Notes: a model not told the origin generated them from the letters alone. 64,000 bases of DNA from Erinaceus europaeus (GCF_950295315.1 NW_026647317.1:20615-84614), one strand, 5' to 3'. Positions 45,425-57,600 are shown, counted from the stretch's first letter. Numbers and translations: made by a program.

Positions 45425-46205
45425 TCTTTTTTTTCCATTTTTTTCTTTTTTATTTAATAAAGGATTAATTAACAAAACCATAGGGTAGTAGGGGTACAAT
45501 TCCACACAATTCCCACCACCCAATCTCCATAACCCACCCCCTCCCCTGATAGCTTTCCCATTCTCTATGCCTCTGGGAGCATGGACCCAGGGTCATTGTG
45601 GGTTGTAGAAGGTAGAAGGTCTGGCTTCTGTAATTGCTTCCCCGCTGAACATGGGCGTTGACTAGTCGGTCCAGCTCCCAGTCTGCCTCTCTCTTTCCCT
45701 AGCAGGGTGGGTCTCTGGGGAAGCAGAGCTCCAGGACACATTGGTGGGGTCTTCAATCCAGGGAAGCCTGGCTGGCCTCCTGATGACATCTGGAACCTGG
45801 TGACTGAAAAGAGAGTTAACATAAAGCCAAAAAAATTGTTGAGCAGTCATGGACCCAAAGCTTGGAATAGTGGAGAGGAAGTGTTAGGGGGGTACTCACT
45901 GCAAACTCTAGTGTACTTCTGCTTTCAGGTATATATTTTGCAGTTTACGGATATGTGTGAACATATGCTCTCTCTCACAGAAACTGGTGTATATCTAGGT
46001 TTTGGGACTTTGTTAGAAAGTGAACTACCTGAGATGGAATTAGAGTATACTATGAAAGGAAAGGTCTCACCCGAGTAATGAAGCTGAAGGGTTGTCATTC
46101 CACATGTGAATTCTCTGGACACAGTCTGAAGTGAAGCATGTTGAGGTGGCAATCGTTGTGTTGGTTAGGTTGTGATCGGCAGATGCAATATTATTTGATA
46201 TGGAT
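45425..46205 (-). mobile_element. Family X element, minus
   Basis: Starts at the tail side ('ttaacaaaaccatagggtag', 45469) and continues to 'gatcggcagatgcaatatta' near 46190. Young and little diverged. Confidence 0.8.
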
Positions 46206-46214
46206 TGGGAGAGG

Positions 46215-46489
46215 CATATTTTTAGGTTTTATTTATTTATTCCCTTTTGTTGCCCTTTTTATTGTTGTAGTTATGATTGTTGTTGTTGGATAGGACAGAG
46301 AGAAATGGAGAGAGGAGGGGAAGACAGAGAGGGGGAGAGACAGATAGACCCCTGCAGACCTGCTACACCACTTGTGAAGTGACCCCCCCCTGCAAGTGGG
46401 GAGCCAGGGGCTCGAACCAAAATCCTTATGTTGGTCCTTGTGCTTTGCGCTACGTGCACTTAACCCGCTGCGCTACCACCCGACTCCCA

Positions 46490-46537
<48 letters not shown>

Positions 46538-46710
46538 CTTTCTTTCTTTCTTTCTTTTATTTAAATTATTTTGTTTATTTATGAGAAAGATAGGAGAGAG
46601 AGAAAGAATGAGACATCACTTTGATTCATGTGCTTCTGGGGATCGAACTCAAAACCTCATGCTTGAGAGTCTAGTGCCTTAGCCACTGCACCACCTCCCG
46701 GACCACAATT
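46215..46710 (-). mobile_element. SINE-A (-), (TTTC)n tract and SINE-D (-)
   Basis: SINE-A 46215-46490 in minus sense with a well-kept tRNA-like head. (TTTC)n 46494-46557, about 64 bp. SINE-D 46560-46710 in minus sense ('gagaaagataggagagagag', 'cctcatgcttgagagtctag'). Confidence 0.85.
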
Positions 46711-47120
46711 TCCTTTAATCTATGTTTTTTGATGCAAGATTCTTGCCCAGTATACACTGATGTATTACTAAGCAGATATCTGTGCAGAAATTATACACTA
46801 CCTATCTAGACAGGCTTTATCACACTTTACCTAATATGAAATAGTTCCATTTATAGTTTTATACACCAAAAAGTTTTTTGACCAGGCTGTCCATTAATTC
46901 ACCTCTGAAAAAGTGGCATTTAAGTTTAGCAATTACATTTTACAGCATTAGAAAGCCTAGGCTTTAGGTAGCTTCTCCAGAAAAGAAAATGCACGTGCTC
47001 ACCCACATAGAGCAGAATTCATCATCTCACGCAGATGAGTTTTATTTGAGAACCAATTGTATGTTAAATAGCTGGTACTTAAGAGAAAAAGATATTCCTA
47101 ACCTGAGATTCTTAACCACC
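46711..47120. other. No gene recognised
   Basis: AT-rich apparently unique sequence, no coding or RNA signal seen. Confidence 0.5.
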
Positions 47121-47124
47121 AATT

Positions 47125-47430
47125 CTTTTTATTAAAATATATTTATTTATTTTCCCTTTTGTTGCCCTTGTTGTTTTTTTTATCATTGTTGTAGTTATTA
47201 TTGTTGTTGTTATGGATGTCATCATTGTTAGATAGGACAGAGAGAAATGGAGAGAGGAGAGGAAGACAGAGAGGGGGAGAGAAAGACAGACACCTGCAGA
47301 CCTGCTTCACTGCCTGTGAAACAATGCCCCTGTAGGTGGGGAGCCAGGGGCACGAACTGGGATCCTTACTCCAGTCCTTGTGGTTCACACCACGGAAGCT
47401 TAACCCCCTACACTACTGCCTGACTCCCAA
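47125..47430 (-). mobile_element. SINE-A copy, minus
   Basis: Complement shows the head near 47370-47425, 'gaagcaggtctgcaggtgtc', and an AAC/AAT tail (complement of 47160-47215). Confidence 0.88.
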
Positions 47431-47914
47431 CCAATTCTTTTTACTCTAACTCTTCTCAGCCACAAGTTACAGTGCCAATGAAGGCATGTGTGTAACTAGA
47501 CATTAGAGTACCAGGTGTGTCTGATGGTGGAGGCAGGCGCTATTATCCAGCTAAATAAAGACCCATTTTTTAAAAAGCCAATTTGAGATACAAATGATAG
47601 GTACACTAGGAACTGAGCTTTGAGCAATCTTGCATCCTAGATAATATCAACTGAATTTTCACAAACTAATAGAAAATTGTATCCAGTGATTTGTTCTAGA
47701 CAAATAGTCATTAACACATTATTCAAATCCCTTTATTTAATCCACATAACCCTGAGGTCATCCTGCAAAAGGCGAGTCAAAAAATGAGTCAGAGTTAACA
47801 TTTTGACAAATATAATGCACAAGTCAAACCTGTAAAGCCATTATATTTAACTGTTTTGGCTGGGGATATGGATCAACCTGCAAATACCCATGTTTAGTGG
47901 AGAAGCAATTCCAA
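47431..47914. other. Mostly unique sequence; possible ancient L2/MIR fragment
   Basis: The stretch 47715-47770 ('cattattcaaatccctttat..aatcc.cataaccctgaggtca') resembles the conserved end of ancient L2/MIR elements. Nothing else was recognised. Confidence 0.4.
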
Positions 47915-48234
47915 TCCCCAATCTGACTGCCTAGTTTCAATAATGTGGATATGCAAAGCCAGTCTTCTATTTCAAGACTTTTATGATCTAACCCATAAGT
48001 AATCAGGTTTCTGAGGTAGGGTCTCTGAAACTGAGGATCAGCCACCCTGGAATAAGTTCACCCCATGTGATTCCCATATCATCCATAAGTGTGAACACTT
48101 ACTAAAGCTAAGAATCAAGCCAGGTGAGAGAGTCATGTTATCTGAGTAAGCCAAATGGAGAATGATGATCAGATGGTCATCACTTATATGTTGCATTGAA
48201 AAACACAGAACAATAAAAAAAGAATATATATTGA

Positions 48235-48357
48235 CAGGGGTAGATAGCATAATGGTGATGCAAAGAGACTCTCATGTCTGAGGCTCTGAAGTCGCAGGTT
48301 CAGTCCTCTGCACCATAAGCCAGAGCTGTGCAGTGATCTTGTAAAACAAACAAACAA

Positions 48358-48406
<49 letters not shown>
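48235..48406 (+). repeat. SINE-C copy followed by (CA)n microsatellite
   Basis: SINE-C head 'gtagatagcataatggtgat' with 'aagccagagctgtgcagtga', a (CAAA) tail, then about 46 bp of pure CA (48361-48406). The paralogous site at 13600-13640 has a short mixed TG/TA run, so the CA tract expanded after duplication. Confidence 0.92.
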
Positions 48407-48407
<1 letters not shown>

Positions 48408-48409
48408 CA

Positions 48410-51190
48410 TGGGGGTGGGTAGGGTGTAGTTCTGCAAAGCCAAGGGCTCAGTCTTTGTGGCAGAAGGAAGGTGTTGAGGGGTGTTAGGGTACACAGCATA
48501 CAGTGATGAAGGGGGACTTGGGTTGGTGCTGAGAGTGGGATACAGTCAACTCTCAAGAGGGGCACAAGAAATTGCACCCATGTGTCAACAACTGATATGT
48601 GAACCACTATTTCCTGAATCAGATGGTTTGAAGAAAAGGTGGTAAACAAAGGAGAGAGAGCAAGACTGTCAGTTGGAAAATGGTGATCCCAAGTTCCCAG
48701 TACACAGTTCCCTTTGCAGAGTCAAAATCTGCCCGAGGAGAAGGGATCAGAATGCTTCTCAAACCATGATTCCTGTGTTTTTTCAACACCTGGATAGACA
48801 CTAAGTTATTCTGGTTGATAAAGTGGGTCAAATGGAGGTCAGCTGTCATAGGATTTTGCTCTTAAATGTTCTATAGATAAAACCAATCATTCAATGAACT
48901 CACTAAACCTCCAATCAACTTTTCTGAAGCCAATTAATTGTTACAGGTGTGAAGAGATAAGGACATGGCTAGAAGGATTCTAGAGCTGATCTTTTAATGG
49001 CCAACTTGATGGAGTTAACATTGTGTATACCTCTGATTTCTTGGGAGACATGTTGCTCTTTAATGATGCACACAGCAGAAACTGTGTAAAGTAAAGCAGC
49101 CATGTAGGGCGTGGCAGGGAGCAAGATAGTTATGCAAATGATTTTCACGTGTAAGGCTTGGCAGTCCCAGCTGGATACCATCATCACCAGGCAGAGTTGA
49201 GCAGTGTTCAGATCACTTCAGTAACAACCAAGTGGAAAAGGTGTGAACATACTGTACTATTGTCATCAAAGTGATACGTGCAGATTAATGAAACTGTACC
49301 GAGAGTCAAGAAATAAAACTTCATGTTTCCTTCATCTGATTGTCAAACGAGTTACAATTACATGACCTGGGATATTGCAGTCGTTCTTGACTGTCACATT
49401 GATTCTTGCAGCTGAATGTGGACTGACAGTTGGTGGTATCTATGCCTTTTTCCATGACTAGCTGATGTTTCCTTGTGGCCCCCAAACTCCCTTGTCTTCT
49501 GTTTCCGTAGAGTGTGCTTCTATTCACTACACACCAGAAAGAGTTGTCTCCTATTTGCCCTCCTCCTTCTTGATCACCTCTTGAACTCCCTACCCACTGA
49601 AAGCTTCATATATAATCTTCACTCTTCCAGGGAATGTTCTCCACGTAGTTGTAGGTTTCTGTTGATAGAAATGCATTGAATATGGGGAGGGGGAAAAGAC
49701 AGCACAGCACCCACACTTCCCCTGATGGGGTAAGAGCAGTGCTGGACACTGTGCCCAGAGCACCACAGACAGGCACACTATCCATGCGACAGCACCATTT
49801 CTCATTGCTGAATTGGCAATTTGGTCCCAATTTAACATCCTACATATTAGCTCTTTATGCTTGCTCTTTCTTGTGTCTGGGCTGTAAGTTACTTTAATGT
49901 TTAATGTAAGTTATTTTAATGTCTTGTCATTATTGTATACTCTGGTTCCTTGACAATACCCAACATCAGGGTTGTGTTTCCCAAGCAGAGCTACTGTGAG
50001 GCTACATGATAGTCAGAGGGGTAGGGATTGTCCTTCTGTCCTCCTGGCACAACAGAGCTCTAACTCTATATGGAAAAAGCAGCATGAAATGACCTTAACC
50101 ACAGAATACTTCGACAAGGGACAAAAGGATATAATCCAATCGGATGACCAGGGAAGCAACATCCTCCCTCAGGAGGACTAAACACTTCTTTCTGACAGTA
50201 ATCTTCAATCAGAATGAGATCTCTGAGCTAGTATCTCTCCATCCAATAAGCAGAAGGCACCTTGCATTCAGCTCCATTGTCCCATTACCACAGGGAAAGA
50301 GAAGAACAGATTACTGCTCAGCTCTGGCATAAGGTGATGCCAGGGACTGATCCATGTTTTCTAGACTCTTCCTCATACATATTAGTGCTCTAACTCCCTC
50401 ATCTTTAGGGGACCCTAGCATGTACTTTAACCTACCACACCGAAACAGATTACCACCCTTTCCTCTCAATTTCTCTCAGCGTCCATACAAAATAATCAAT
50501 ATATAGGTTTATGTGTATATATTTAAATAGGAGTCAAAATAATCAAATTATAAAACTTAGGTTTTATTTGTTTGTGAAAATGAAAAGCCAGGGACTAGGC
50601 GGTAGAGCACACAGGCTACAAAATGCAAGGGGAAAGCTTCATAAGCAATGAACACTGCTGCAAGTATCTTTCCATATCTAACTTGTCCCCTTCTTGATTT
50701 CTTTCTATCTCTAGCCCATGAATAAATTAATTAAATTAAAAAATTGAAAGTGGGAATTCAAAACTTAAAAGGCCTCTAGCAATATGTACTCGTGGAATAC
50801 AACATTTTGATTGGCTATTTGCATGTGATTTTCAGATCCATATATATATGTATACATACATATATATATATAAATTTTTTAAAGTAAATGTTCCAAGGCA
50901 CACTGAATTATGTGATATAATCAAAAATTTATTTAAAATGAAGTTGAAGTAGAAGGAAGGGAAATTCCAGATAAATATGTTATGAACAAACCATTCTCCA
51001 TTTTGAAATTTCTTATACAAGGTTGAAACTAAGGCCATGCATGAAACAATATTCTAAGTATCTCTGCAAATTAAAGGCAAATCAAGCAAGGAAACTCACA
51101 ACAAACATGCATTGAATTCTTGGTTTGGGGAGAGAGGGGAGCAGAGCTATGTTGCTAGATGGAGCAAGGTTGGAGGGAAAGAAGCCTCCA
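48410..51190. other. Unique 3' flank of PRR23 copy D; no second gene seen
   Basis: Inverted copy of 10815-13600, nearly identical with small indels (for example the TA/CA-type run near 50840-50870). Contains no supported open frame. Confidence 0.7.
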
Positions 51191-51443
51191 CAGCAAAGCA
51201 CAGTGGTCTGACGAGTCCTGGTCGGGTGTCTCTGTGTGACTTTCAGCTTCAGAGGTGAGGTCTAGAATCTTCTGCTCATGCTGCTCCATCAGGTCACACA
51301 CAGTGAGCAAACAGGAATGCTGGAATCGCACCTGAGGGGCTTGTCCCAGGTGGATAGAGTCAGGTCAGAGGTTCCAGATACTCCAGGGCCTCTGGGTGGG
51401 TGTAAAGGAGGCAGGGTGCATGTGCAGAGGGGAATGAGGGGGT

Positions 51444-52259
51444 TCATTCCTGGAACAGGCGCCTGTGGGCCTTGGGGTGAGGCCCCATGGGGCGTTTGGG
51501 GAGCTCAGGGGGCCCTGAGGGGCTGGGGGAAGGAGGCAGAGGTCTGAGCACAGAGTTGAGGAGCAGCTCCTGAACCTGTGACTGGAGGCTAAAGTAGGAC
51601 TCAGAGGAGCTTCTCTGTGGACTGGGGGTGGGGGCCCAAATGGAGGGCTCTGCCAGGCATCCCTGAAGGTGGAGGCCAGATGCCCCTGCAGCTGAGAGCT
51701 GGAGTCCTGGCTGGTAGCCCGGGTCTGGGCTCATGTAAGGCTGGTGGCCCGTAGGGTGCTCAGAGGCCTCTAGCTCCAGGTAATAAATCTGATAGATGTC
51801 TTCTTGCAGGATAATAACGTGGTAGACCTCTCCGGGCAGGACAAACAGCTGATAGTTTTCTTCCTGGGCGTCCTCAAGTGCACGGGCCTCTTCCTGGTCC
51901 CCCTGCAGCTCAGCAGCGATCTCATCGAGAGGGGCGTGCAGGTCACAAGCCTCTTCCGGGAGGCCCTGCAGCTCGCAGGCCTCTTCCAGGGGTTCCTGCA
52001 GCTCACAGTTGTCTTCGCTGGGCTCCTGCACCTCGCAGACCTCTTCATGGGAGACCGTCCCCAGGAAGTGTGTCTCCAAGTCGCTGGGGTCAATGATGAT
52101 GACATTGTCCAGAGCCCCAAGGTTGTTGCAGCTCTGGAGTCCGTTCACGGGTTCCCCACACTCACCAGTTCTGGGGCGCTTTTCAGGATGGAGTCCTCCA
52201 AGCTGAGCTTCCTCCCAGGACGCAGGGAAGTCCCCGGAGCTGCGGGGTCTCCTGGCCAT
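51444..52259 (-). CDS. PRR23: PRR23-like protein, copy D (intact)
   Basis: Single exon of 271 codons, start ATG at 52259 (aggATGG context; a second in-frame ATG three codons upstream at 52268). It has the same architecture as copy B: MARRPRSS start, nine ten-residue repeats, and proline-rich C-terminus. It differs from B at about five places: one extra residue and changes around codons 42-45 (LQSCNN against LSCSN), Glu to Gly at B position 119, Pro to Arg at 125, and KAHRRLFQE instead of KARRRLFQE. The promoter keeps TATAAA at 52465-52470. Function unknown. Being intact with an intact TATA box, it is, with B, a likely expressed copy; I cannot test expression. Confidence 0.85.
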   Translation of the reverse strand: MARRPRSSGDFPASWEEAQLGGLHPEKRPRTGECGEPVNGLQSCNNLGALDNVIIIDPSDLETHFLGTVSHEEVCEVQEPSEDNCELQEPLEEACELQGLPEEACDLHAPLDEIAAELQGDQEEARALEDAQEENYQLFVLPGEVYHVIILQEDIYQIYYLELEASEHPTGHQPYMSPDPGYQPGLQLSAAGASGLHLQGCLAEPSIWAPTPSPQRSSSESYFSLQSQVQELLLNSVLRPLPPSPSPSGPPELPKRPMGPHPKAHRRLFQE

Positions 52260-52440
52260 CCTCTCCATGGTGGCGAGCTGGCCGGTTGGCTCAAGGGCAG
52301 GTGGGCGGCTAGAGCTGTAGACAGGGACGGATCTTCTGCTCTGAGTTGACTTGCCTGGCTGGGGTGCAGACTCCAGCAATAGCAGGTTGGGTCCTCGTGG
52401 CTCTGGGATTCAATCCCTGGATGCAGTCGTCTGGCTCTGA

Positions 52441-52560
52441 GTGAGGAAGACGTGGTCTGCAGCCTTTATATCCTCTCAGGAGGCTGAGTTAGAGTCACAC
52501 ACAGACCCACCCTAATCCTCTCACCACCCATCCCAATCCTATCACAGATCTCCCTATGCT
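52441..52560 (-). promoter_or_regulatory. PRR23 copy D core promoter
   Basis: TATAAA in minus sense at 52465-52470, 206 bases before the start codon, with the 'ctgcagaccacgtc' block downstream. Same layout as copy B. Confidence 0.65.
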
Positions 52561-52599
52561 GCCTCCTTGGGGAAGCACGGATTTGGGTTTGTGTTTTTT

Positions 52600-53192
52600 T
52601 AAATTTCTTTATTGGGAAATTAATGTTTTACATTCGACAGTAAATACATTTGTTTGTACATGCATAACATTTCCCAGTTTTCCATAAACAATACAACCCC
52701 CACTAGGTCCTCTGTCATCCTTCTTTATACCCCTCTTAGGAGGTTGAGCTAAAGTCATAGGCAGACCCACCCTAATTCTCTTTCCACCCATCCCAATCCC
52801 ACCACAGATCTCCCTGTGCGGCTAAGAGTGGAATATATACCGCATCCATCAAAAATAAAAACTCAAGGCTGAGCAAGTTTTGCTATATATACACAATGGA
52901 ATACTACTCTGCTATTAAAATGGTGACTTCACAGTTTTCAACTGATCTTGGATGGAGCTTGAAAAATTCATGTTAAGTCAAATAAGTTAGAAATAAAGGA
53001 TGAATATGGGATAATCTCACTTTCTGGCAGATGCTGAAAAACAGTATCAGAAGAGAAAACACAAGTAGAACCTGAACTGGAATTGGTGTATTGCACCAAA
53101 GTATAAGACACTGGGGTGTGTGTGGGGGTGAGTGGGGGAGAATACAGTCCAAAAAGGATGACAGAGGACCTAGTAGGGGTTGTATAGTTATA
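52600..53192. mobile_element. L1 3' fragments flanking an orphan promoter fragment
   Basis: An L1 tail in minus orientation (52600-52733), the orphan TATA-bearing PRR23 promoter fragment (52734-52840, minus), and an L1 3' segment in plus orientation (52866-53192) truncated before its tail. Mirrors 8752-9432, except that the last segment runs straight into PRR23 coding sequence of copy E. Confidence 0.85.
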
Positions 53193-53814
53193 CACACTTC
53201 CTGGGGACGGTCTCCCATGAAGAGGTCTGCGAGGTGCAGGAACCCCGTGAAGACAACTGTGAGCTTCAGGAACCCCTGGAAGAGGCCTGCGAGCTGAAGG
53301 GCCTCCCGGAAGAGGCTTGTGACCTGCACGCCCCTCTCGATGAGATCGCCGCCGAGCTGCAGGAGGACCAGGAAGAGGCCCGTGCACTTGAGGACGCCCA
53401 GGAAGAAAACTATCAGCTGTTTGTCCTGCCCGGAGAGGTCTACCACATTATTAACCTGCAAGAAGACATCTATCAGATTTATTACCTGGAGCTAGAGGCC
53501 TCTGAGCCTCTAGCTGGCCTTACATGAGCCCAGCCCCGGGCTACCAGCCAGGACTCCAGCTCTCAGCTGCAGGGGCATCTGGCCTCCACCTTCAGGGATG
53601 CCTGGCAGAGCCCTCCATTTGGGCCCCCACCCCCAGTCCACAGAGAAGCTTCTCTGAGTCCTACTTTAGTCTCCAGTCACAGGTTCAGGAGCTGCTCCTC
53701 AACTCTGTGCTCAGACCTCTGCCTCCTTCCCCCAGCCCCTCAGGGCCCCCTGAGCTCCCCAAACGCCCCATGGGGCCTCACCCCAAGGCCTGCAGGTGCT
53801 TGTTCTAGGAATGA
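53193..53814 (+). pseudogene. PRR23: PRR23-like copy E, 5' deleted and frameshifted
   Basis: Coding homology begins abruptly at codon 62 (ACACACTTCCTG) fused to an L1 3' UTR; promoter, start codon and about 61 codons are gone. The ten-residue repeats are open to 53503. A 7-base net loss then changes GAGCACCCTACG to GAGCCTCTAGCT and gives TGA at 53525-53527. The proline-rich tail continues in another frame, with KACRCLF and a TAG (53806-53808) in place of the final Gln. Clearly dead. Residues 80 and 125 are Arg as in copy C. Poly(A) signal at 54188-54193. Confidence 0.9.
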
Positions 53815-54492
53815 ACCCCCTCATTCCCCTCTACACATGCACCCTGCCTCCTTCCCACCCACCCAGAGGCCCTAGAGAATCTGTAACCTCTGACCTGACT
53901 CTATCCACCTGGGATAAGCCCCTCAGGTGCGATTCCAGTTTCCCCGTTTGCTCACTGACTGTGTGTGACCTGATGGAGCAGCATGAGCAGAAGATTCTAG
54001 ACCTCACCTCTGAAGCTGAAAGTCACACAGAGACACCCAACCAGGGCTCTTCACACCTCTCTGCCTGACTTACCTTAACTTTGTAGAGATGGTTAGAAGC
54101 ATTGTTTTCATTCTTGGTGTTTCTCCCTGAATACTTAACATTCAACCTTCTAGAAGAATCCTCTAGTTGAAGTACCCAGAAGACATGAATAAAGTCATTA
54201 TTGTAGAAGAAATTACCTAATGGCTTGATGATTATTATCTATGATATGAAATGTGTTCATAGCTTCCACATAATCTGCATCATCCCAGTCCACAGCACCC
54301 TGAGCACACTAAAGCCGATGAGGCCTCACCCCAAGACCTGCAGCCACCTGTTCTAAGCATGAGCCCTCCTCCCCCATTTACCCATTGCAGCCTAGAACAA
54401 GGCAAGAATGAACTTGCATTCATCCTGTTATTGGCAACACTGGTCAGAACAATTAGATAAGAAAGATGAAGGGAAAAGTGCCCACTGTAAGG

Positions 54493-54830
54493 TGTTGGTA
54501 TGCTTCTAAGACCCCTTCTGTTTCATTGGTTTAATCCCTGCTTAACACTATGTTCTATTTACATAACCACTGTTAACTAAGCACCACCCTACCTCCAGGG
54601 CATTGGCTTAATCCTCACTGTTTTGCACACTTTTTCCTTCTCCCCACCCCCTACCCTAAGTACATCCTCTTCAGACCTGACTCTTCCGCCTCAGGAGATA
54701 TAAGGACAGGATTGTGATTAGAGATAGCTTAGATTGTGCTGCATTCCACATGAATAAAGACTGAACTGCATACCACTCAGCCATGAGTCCCTGGTCATCT
54801 CTCTCTCGCGCCCACGAAGCTAGCCCAGCA
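54493..54830 (+). mobile_element. Solo LTR (copy of the 6644 insertion)
   Basis: 338 bp, TGTTGGT...CCCAGCA, with TATA-like 'gagatataaggaca' and 'gaataaagactgaac'. Flanked by GTAAGG at 54487-54492 and 54831-54836. It is the duplicated counterpart of the LTR at 6644-6980, not an independent insertion, because position and target-site duplication are the same. Confidence 0.9.
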
Positions 54831-56539
54831 GTAAGGAAGCATGAAAATTGTCACTATTTACAGATGACATAATATGAAAACCCCTAATGAGTTTTCATAA
54901 GAAGTTGTGAGAGTGATTGAGGTAAGGTTTGGGTAGTCAGAGGACATTCAGACCCCCCACAGGCCTAACATGCTAGGTGCCCCCCTTCCCTGTGTAAAAT
55001 GTTGGAACATTTTAAGTCCTCACTGAACTTACTTAATAGGGTTATTGGAAACTGAAGCTGTAAGCAAACAGTGTAAAGGAGAGCACATCTTTCTTCTGCT
55101 GTGGGACTCAGCAAATCCCTCCACTTCTGGCAACCACACACACCCTTTCTCTCAAATAGGCAAGTGGCAGATTCAAGAGCTCTGGACACTGTCCCAGCTC
55201 TGCCCCTAGTGGTGGATGCAGGGAGATAGCCACCAGAGCCCAAAGCACCAGGACCCCGTCCCCCCTCCCCCAGCACCACCATAGCCACCACCACCATGGG
55301 GGACCTCATGTGGTGCCAGAGTCTCCAACCTGGGCCACACACAGGGCAAAGCAGATGGTCTACCCTGCAGTCAGAAGGAATGCCAGAGTGCCACACCTGT
55401 CCCTTTCTCTCTGGGTTGGTCCCCACACCATTTTTTTTCTTCCTTTTAATGAGAGAGAAAGGTGGAAAAGGAAGGAAAGGAAAGGAAGGGAGGGAAGGAG
55501 GGAAGGAGGAGAAATTAATTCACCAAGGCTTAGTTGCCATTTAAGATGTCATTTGGTCTTTATTTTCCTAGTTAGTAAGTTGAGGCCAGAGACCTAACCC
55601 AGTATTTAAGGCATGAGAAACTGGCTGGCATTCTACCACTGAGTGGCCTCCCTGAGCCTTGGAATCACTGGGGGCGCGGGGGGTGGGGAGAGAAAGAGAG
55701 ACTGAGACTGTCAGCACAGGAAGCAAGCAGCAGGCTCCACTGTCCTGAGCAGTTGCTGAGGAACCCCATATAATGGTGCTTACACCCTGTGTGCAGCAAG
55801 GATGCTGGACAGCAAGTTGGGTAAAGGACCCAGCCAGGCTGAGGGGCAAGGACAGGCCATACTGGGCTGGGGAGAGGCAGCCTTGGGAAGTGGCATTGGG
55901 AGAGCCTGCCCAGTGTCCTGGGCCAGCCAGCAGGTGAGGTTTGGAAGAAGTTAGGAGGAGTCAGTAAGAGTGAAGCCCCTGTGAGTAACTCTTCCCACCC
56001 CCCCCACACTCTGAGTATGACTGATAATCCCCTCATCTCATTGACAGTCTGCCTTGCTTCCCAGGGATGAATGCTGGAAACCTTTCTCTATGCCTTTCCC
56101 CACTTAGCCCATCATAGTTTTAGTTAATTAACCCTCAGACAAGGTAGGGAGTAGAGAACATAATGGTTATGCAAATAGACTCTTAAGCCTGAGGCTCCAA
56201 AAGTCCTGGGTTCACTAGGCATCCTTATTTGTTTTATTTTAATGTTTTATTTTAAGGTTTATGGTGGTGCCAGGGATTGAATTTGAAATTTAGGAGCCTC
56301 AAGTATGAAAGTCATTTTGTGTAACTGTTATGTTCTCTACTCTACCTAGGTGAAGTTTCTGTTTTATAAAGAACACTGTTTAATCTTCCAGTTCTTTAAA
56401 AGTAGGGGACTCTGACCCTGGAGGCACTGTTTGAAGACACCCCTCTTAATCTGATTGGCCAGCTAGCTATTTTGATTTTTAAAGTCACTCTTATATCACA
56501 CCCCCTTCTCATGCCAATAATCTATTAAGATATTCACCT

Positions 56540-57090
56540 CTGGAGTCCATGTGGTATCGAAGCAGGTTAAGCATACATGGTGAGATGCACAAGGACCGGT
56601 AATACAATCCAGGTTGCAGCCCCAGGCTCCCCACCTGCAGTATGGTCGCTTCACAAAAGTTGAAGCAGGTCTGCAGGTATCTATCTTTGTCTCTTCCTCT
56701 GTCTTCCCTTCTTCTCTCGATTTCTCTCTGTTCTATTCAATAACAACAGCAGCAACAACAATAACAACAACAAGGGTAACAAAAAGAAGAAAAAAATGGC
56801 CTCTGGAGCAGTGCAGGCACCAAACCACAGAGATAACCCTGGAGGCAAAAAAAAAAAAAAAAAAGAAAGAAAGAAAGATTCACCTCTTTTTTTTCTTTAT
56901 GGGGGGATTAATGGTTTATAGTCAACAGTAAAATACAGAACACAGGAGTTTGTACATGTGTAACATTTCTTAGTTTTCCACATAACAATTCAACCCCATC
57001 TACGTCCTCATTTGCTATCATGCTTCAGGACCTGAACCCCCCCCACACCACCTCCACCAGAGTCTTTTTCTTTGGTATAATACACCACCA
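56540..57090. mobile_element. SINE-A (+) and old L1 3' end (-)
   Basis: SINE-A 56540-56855 ('gaagcaggtctgcaggtatc', CAACAA tail, A run to 56870) and L1 3' UTR 56885-57090. Both are inverted paralogues of 35425-35742 and 35235-35415. Confidence 0.85.
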
Positions 57091-57109
57091 CTCTTTTTTT
57101 TTTAAAAAA

Positions 57110-57254
57110 AATTTTATTTTGTATTGTGCTTAATAGTGAGTTACAATATTGTAGAATTACAGGTCCACACTGCACCCACCACAAATTTTACACCCACCAC
57201 CTTCCCAAAGATAACCACCATAGTTCTCACAAAGTCTTAAAAAGTTTGTTTTCA
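57110..57254. other. Empty target site of the full-length L1
   Basis: Inverted paralogue of 35067-35210. The complement of 57235-57258 reads 'ctgaaaacaaactttttaag' without interruption, where the left arm carries 5.9 kb of L1 between two copies of 'acaaacaaactttt'. Confidence 0.92.
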
Positions 57255-57600
57255 GGGCCAGATAGTAGCACAGCAGGTTATATACACATGGCACAGAGCG
57301 CAAGGACTGATGTTAGGATCCCGGTTCCAGCCCTGCTTCCCCACCTGCATGTGAGTCACTTCACAGGCAGTGAAGAAGGTCTGTCTTTCTCTCCTCTTCT
57401 CTGTCTGCCCTTCCTCTCTGGATTTCTCTCTGTCCTATCCAGCAACAACAACAGCAATAACAACAATAATAATAATGATAACAACAATAAACAACAAGGA
57501 CAACAATAGGGGAAAAATATGGGCTCCAGGGCAGTGGATTCATAGTGCAGGAAATGAACTCCAGAGATAACCCAATAAATAAATTAATTAATTAATAATA
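57255..57600 (+). mobile_element. SINE-A copy, plus
   Basis: Head 'ggccagatagtagcacagca', tail with AACAACAATAATAATAATG. Inverted paralogue of 28801-29140. Confidence 0.85.

Larger units (their letters stand above)
47915..56215. repeat. Inverted duplicon, right copy (contains PRR23 copies D and E)
   Basis: Inverted counterpart of 4440-14070. Private changes: the (CA)n expansion at 48359, a deletion that fused E to an L1 3' end (53192/53193), and absence of the SINE found at 5679. Shared insertions (LTR, L1 fragments) show that the block had those elements before it was copied. Confidence 0.9.
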
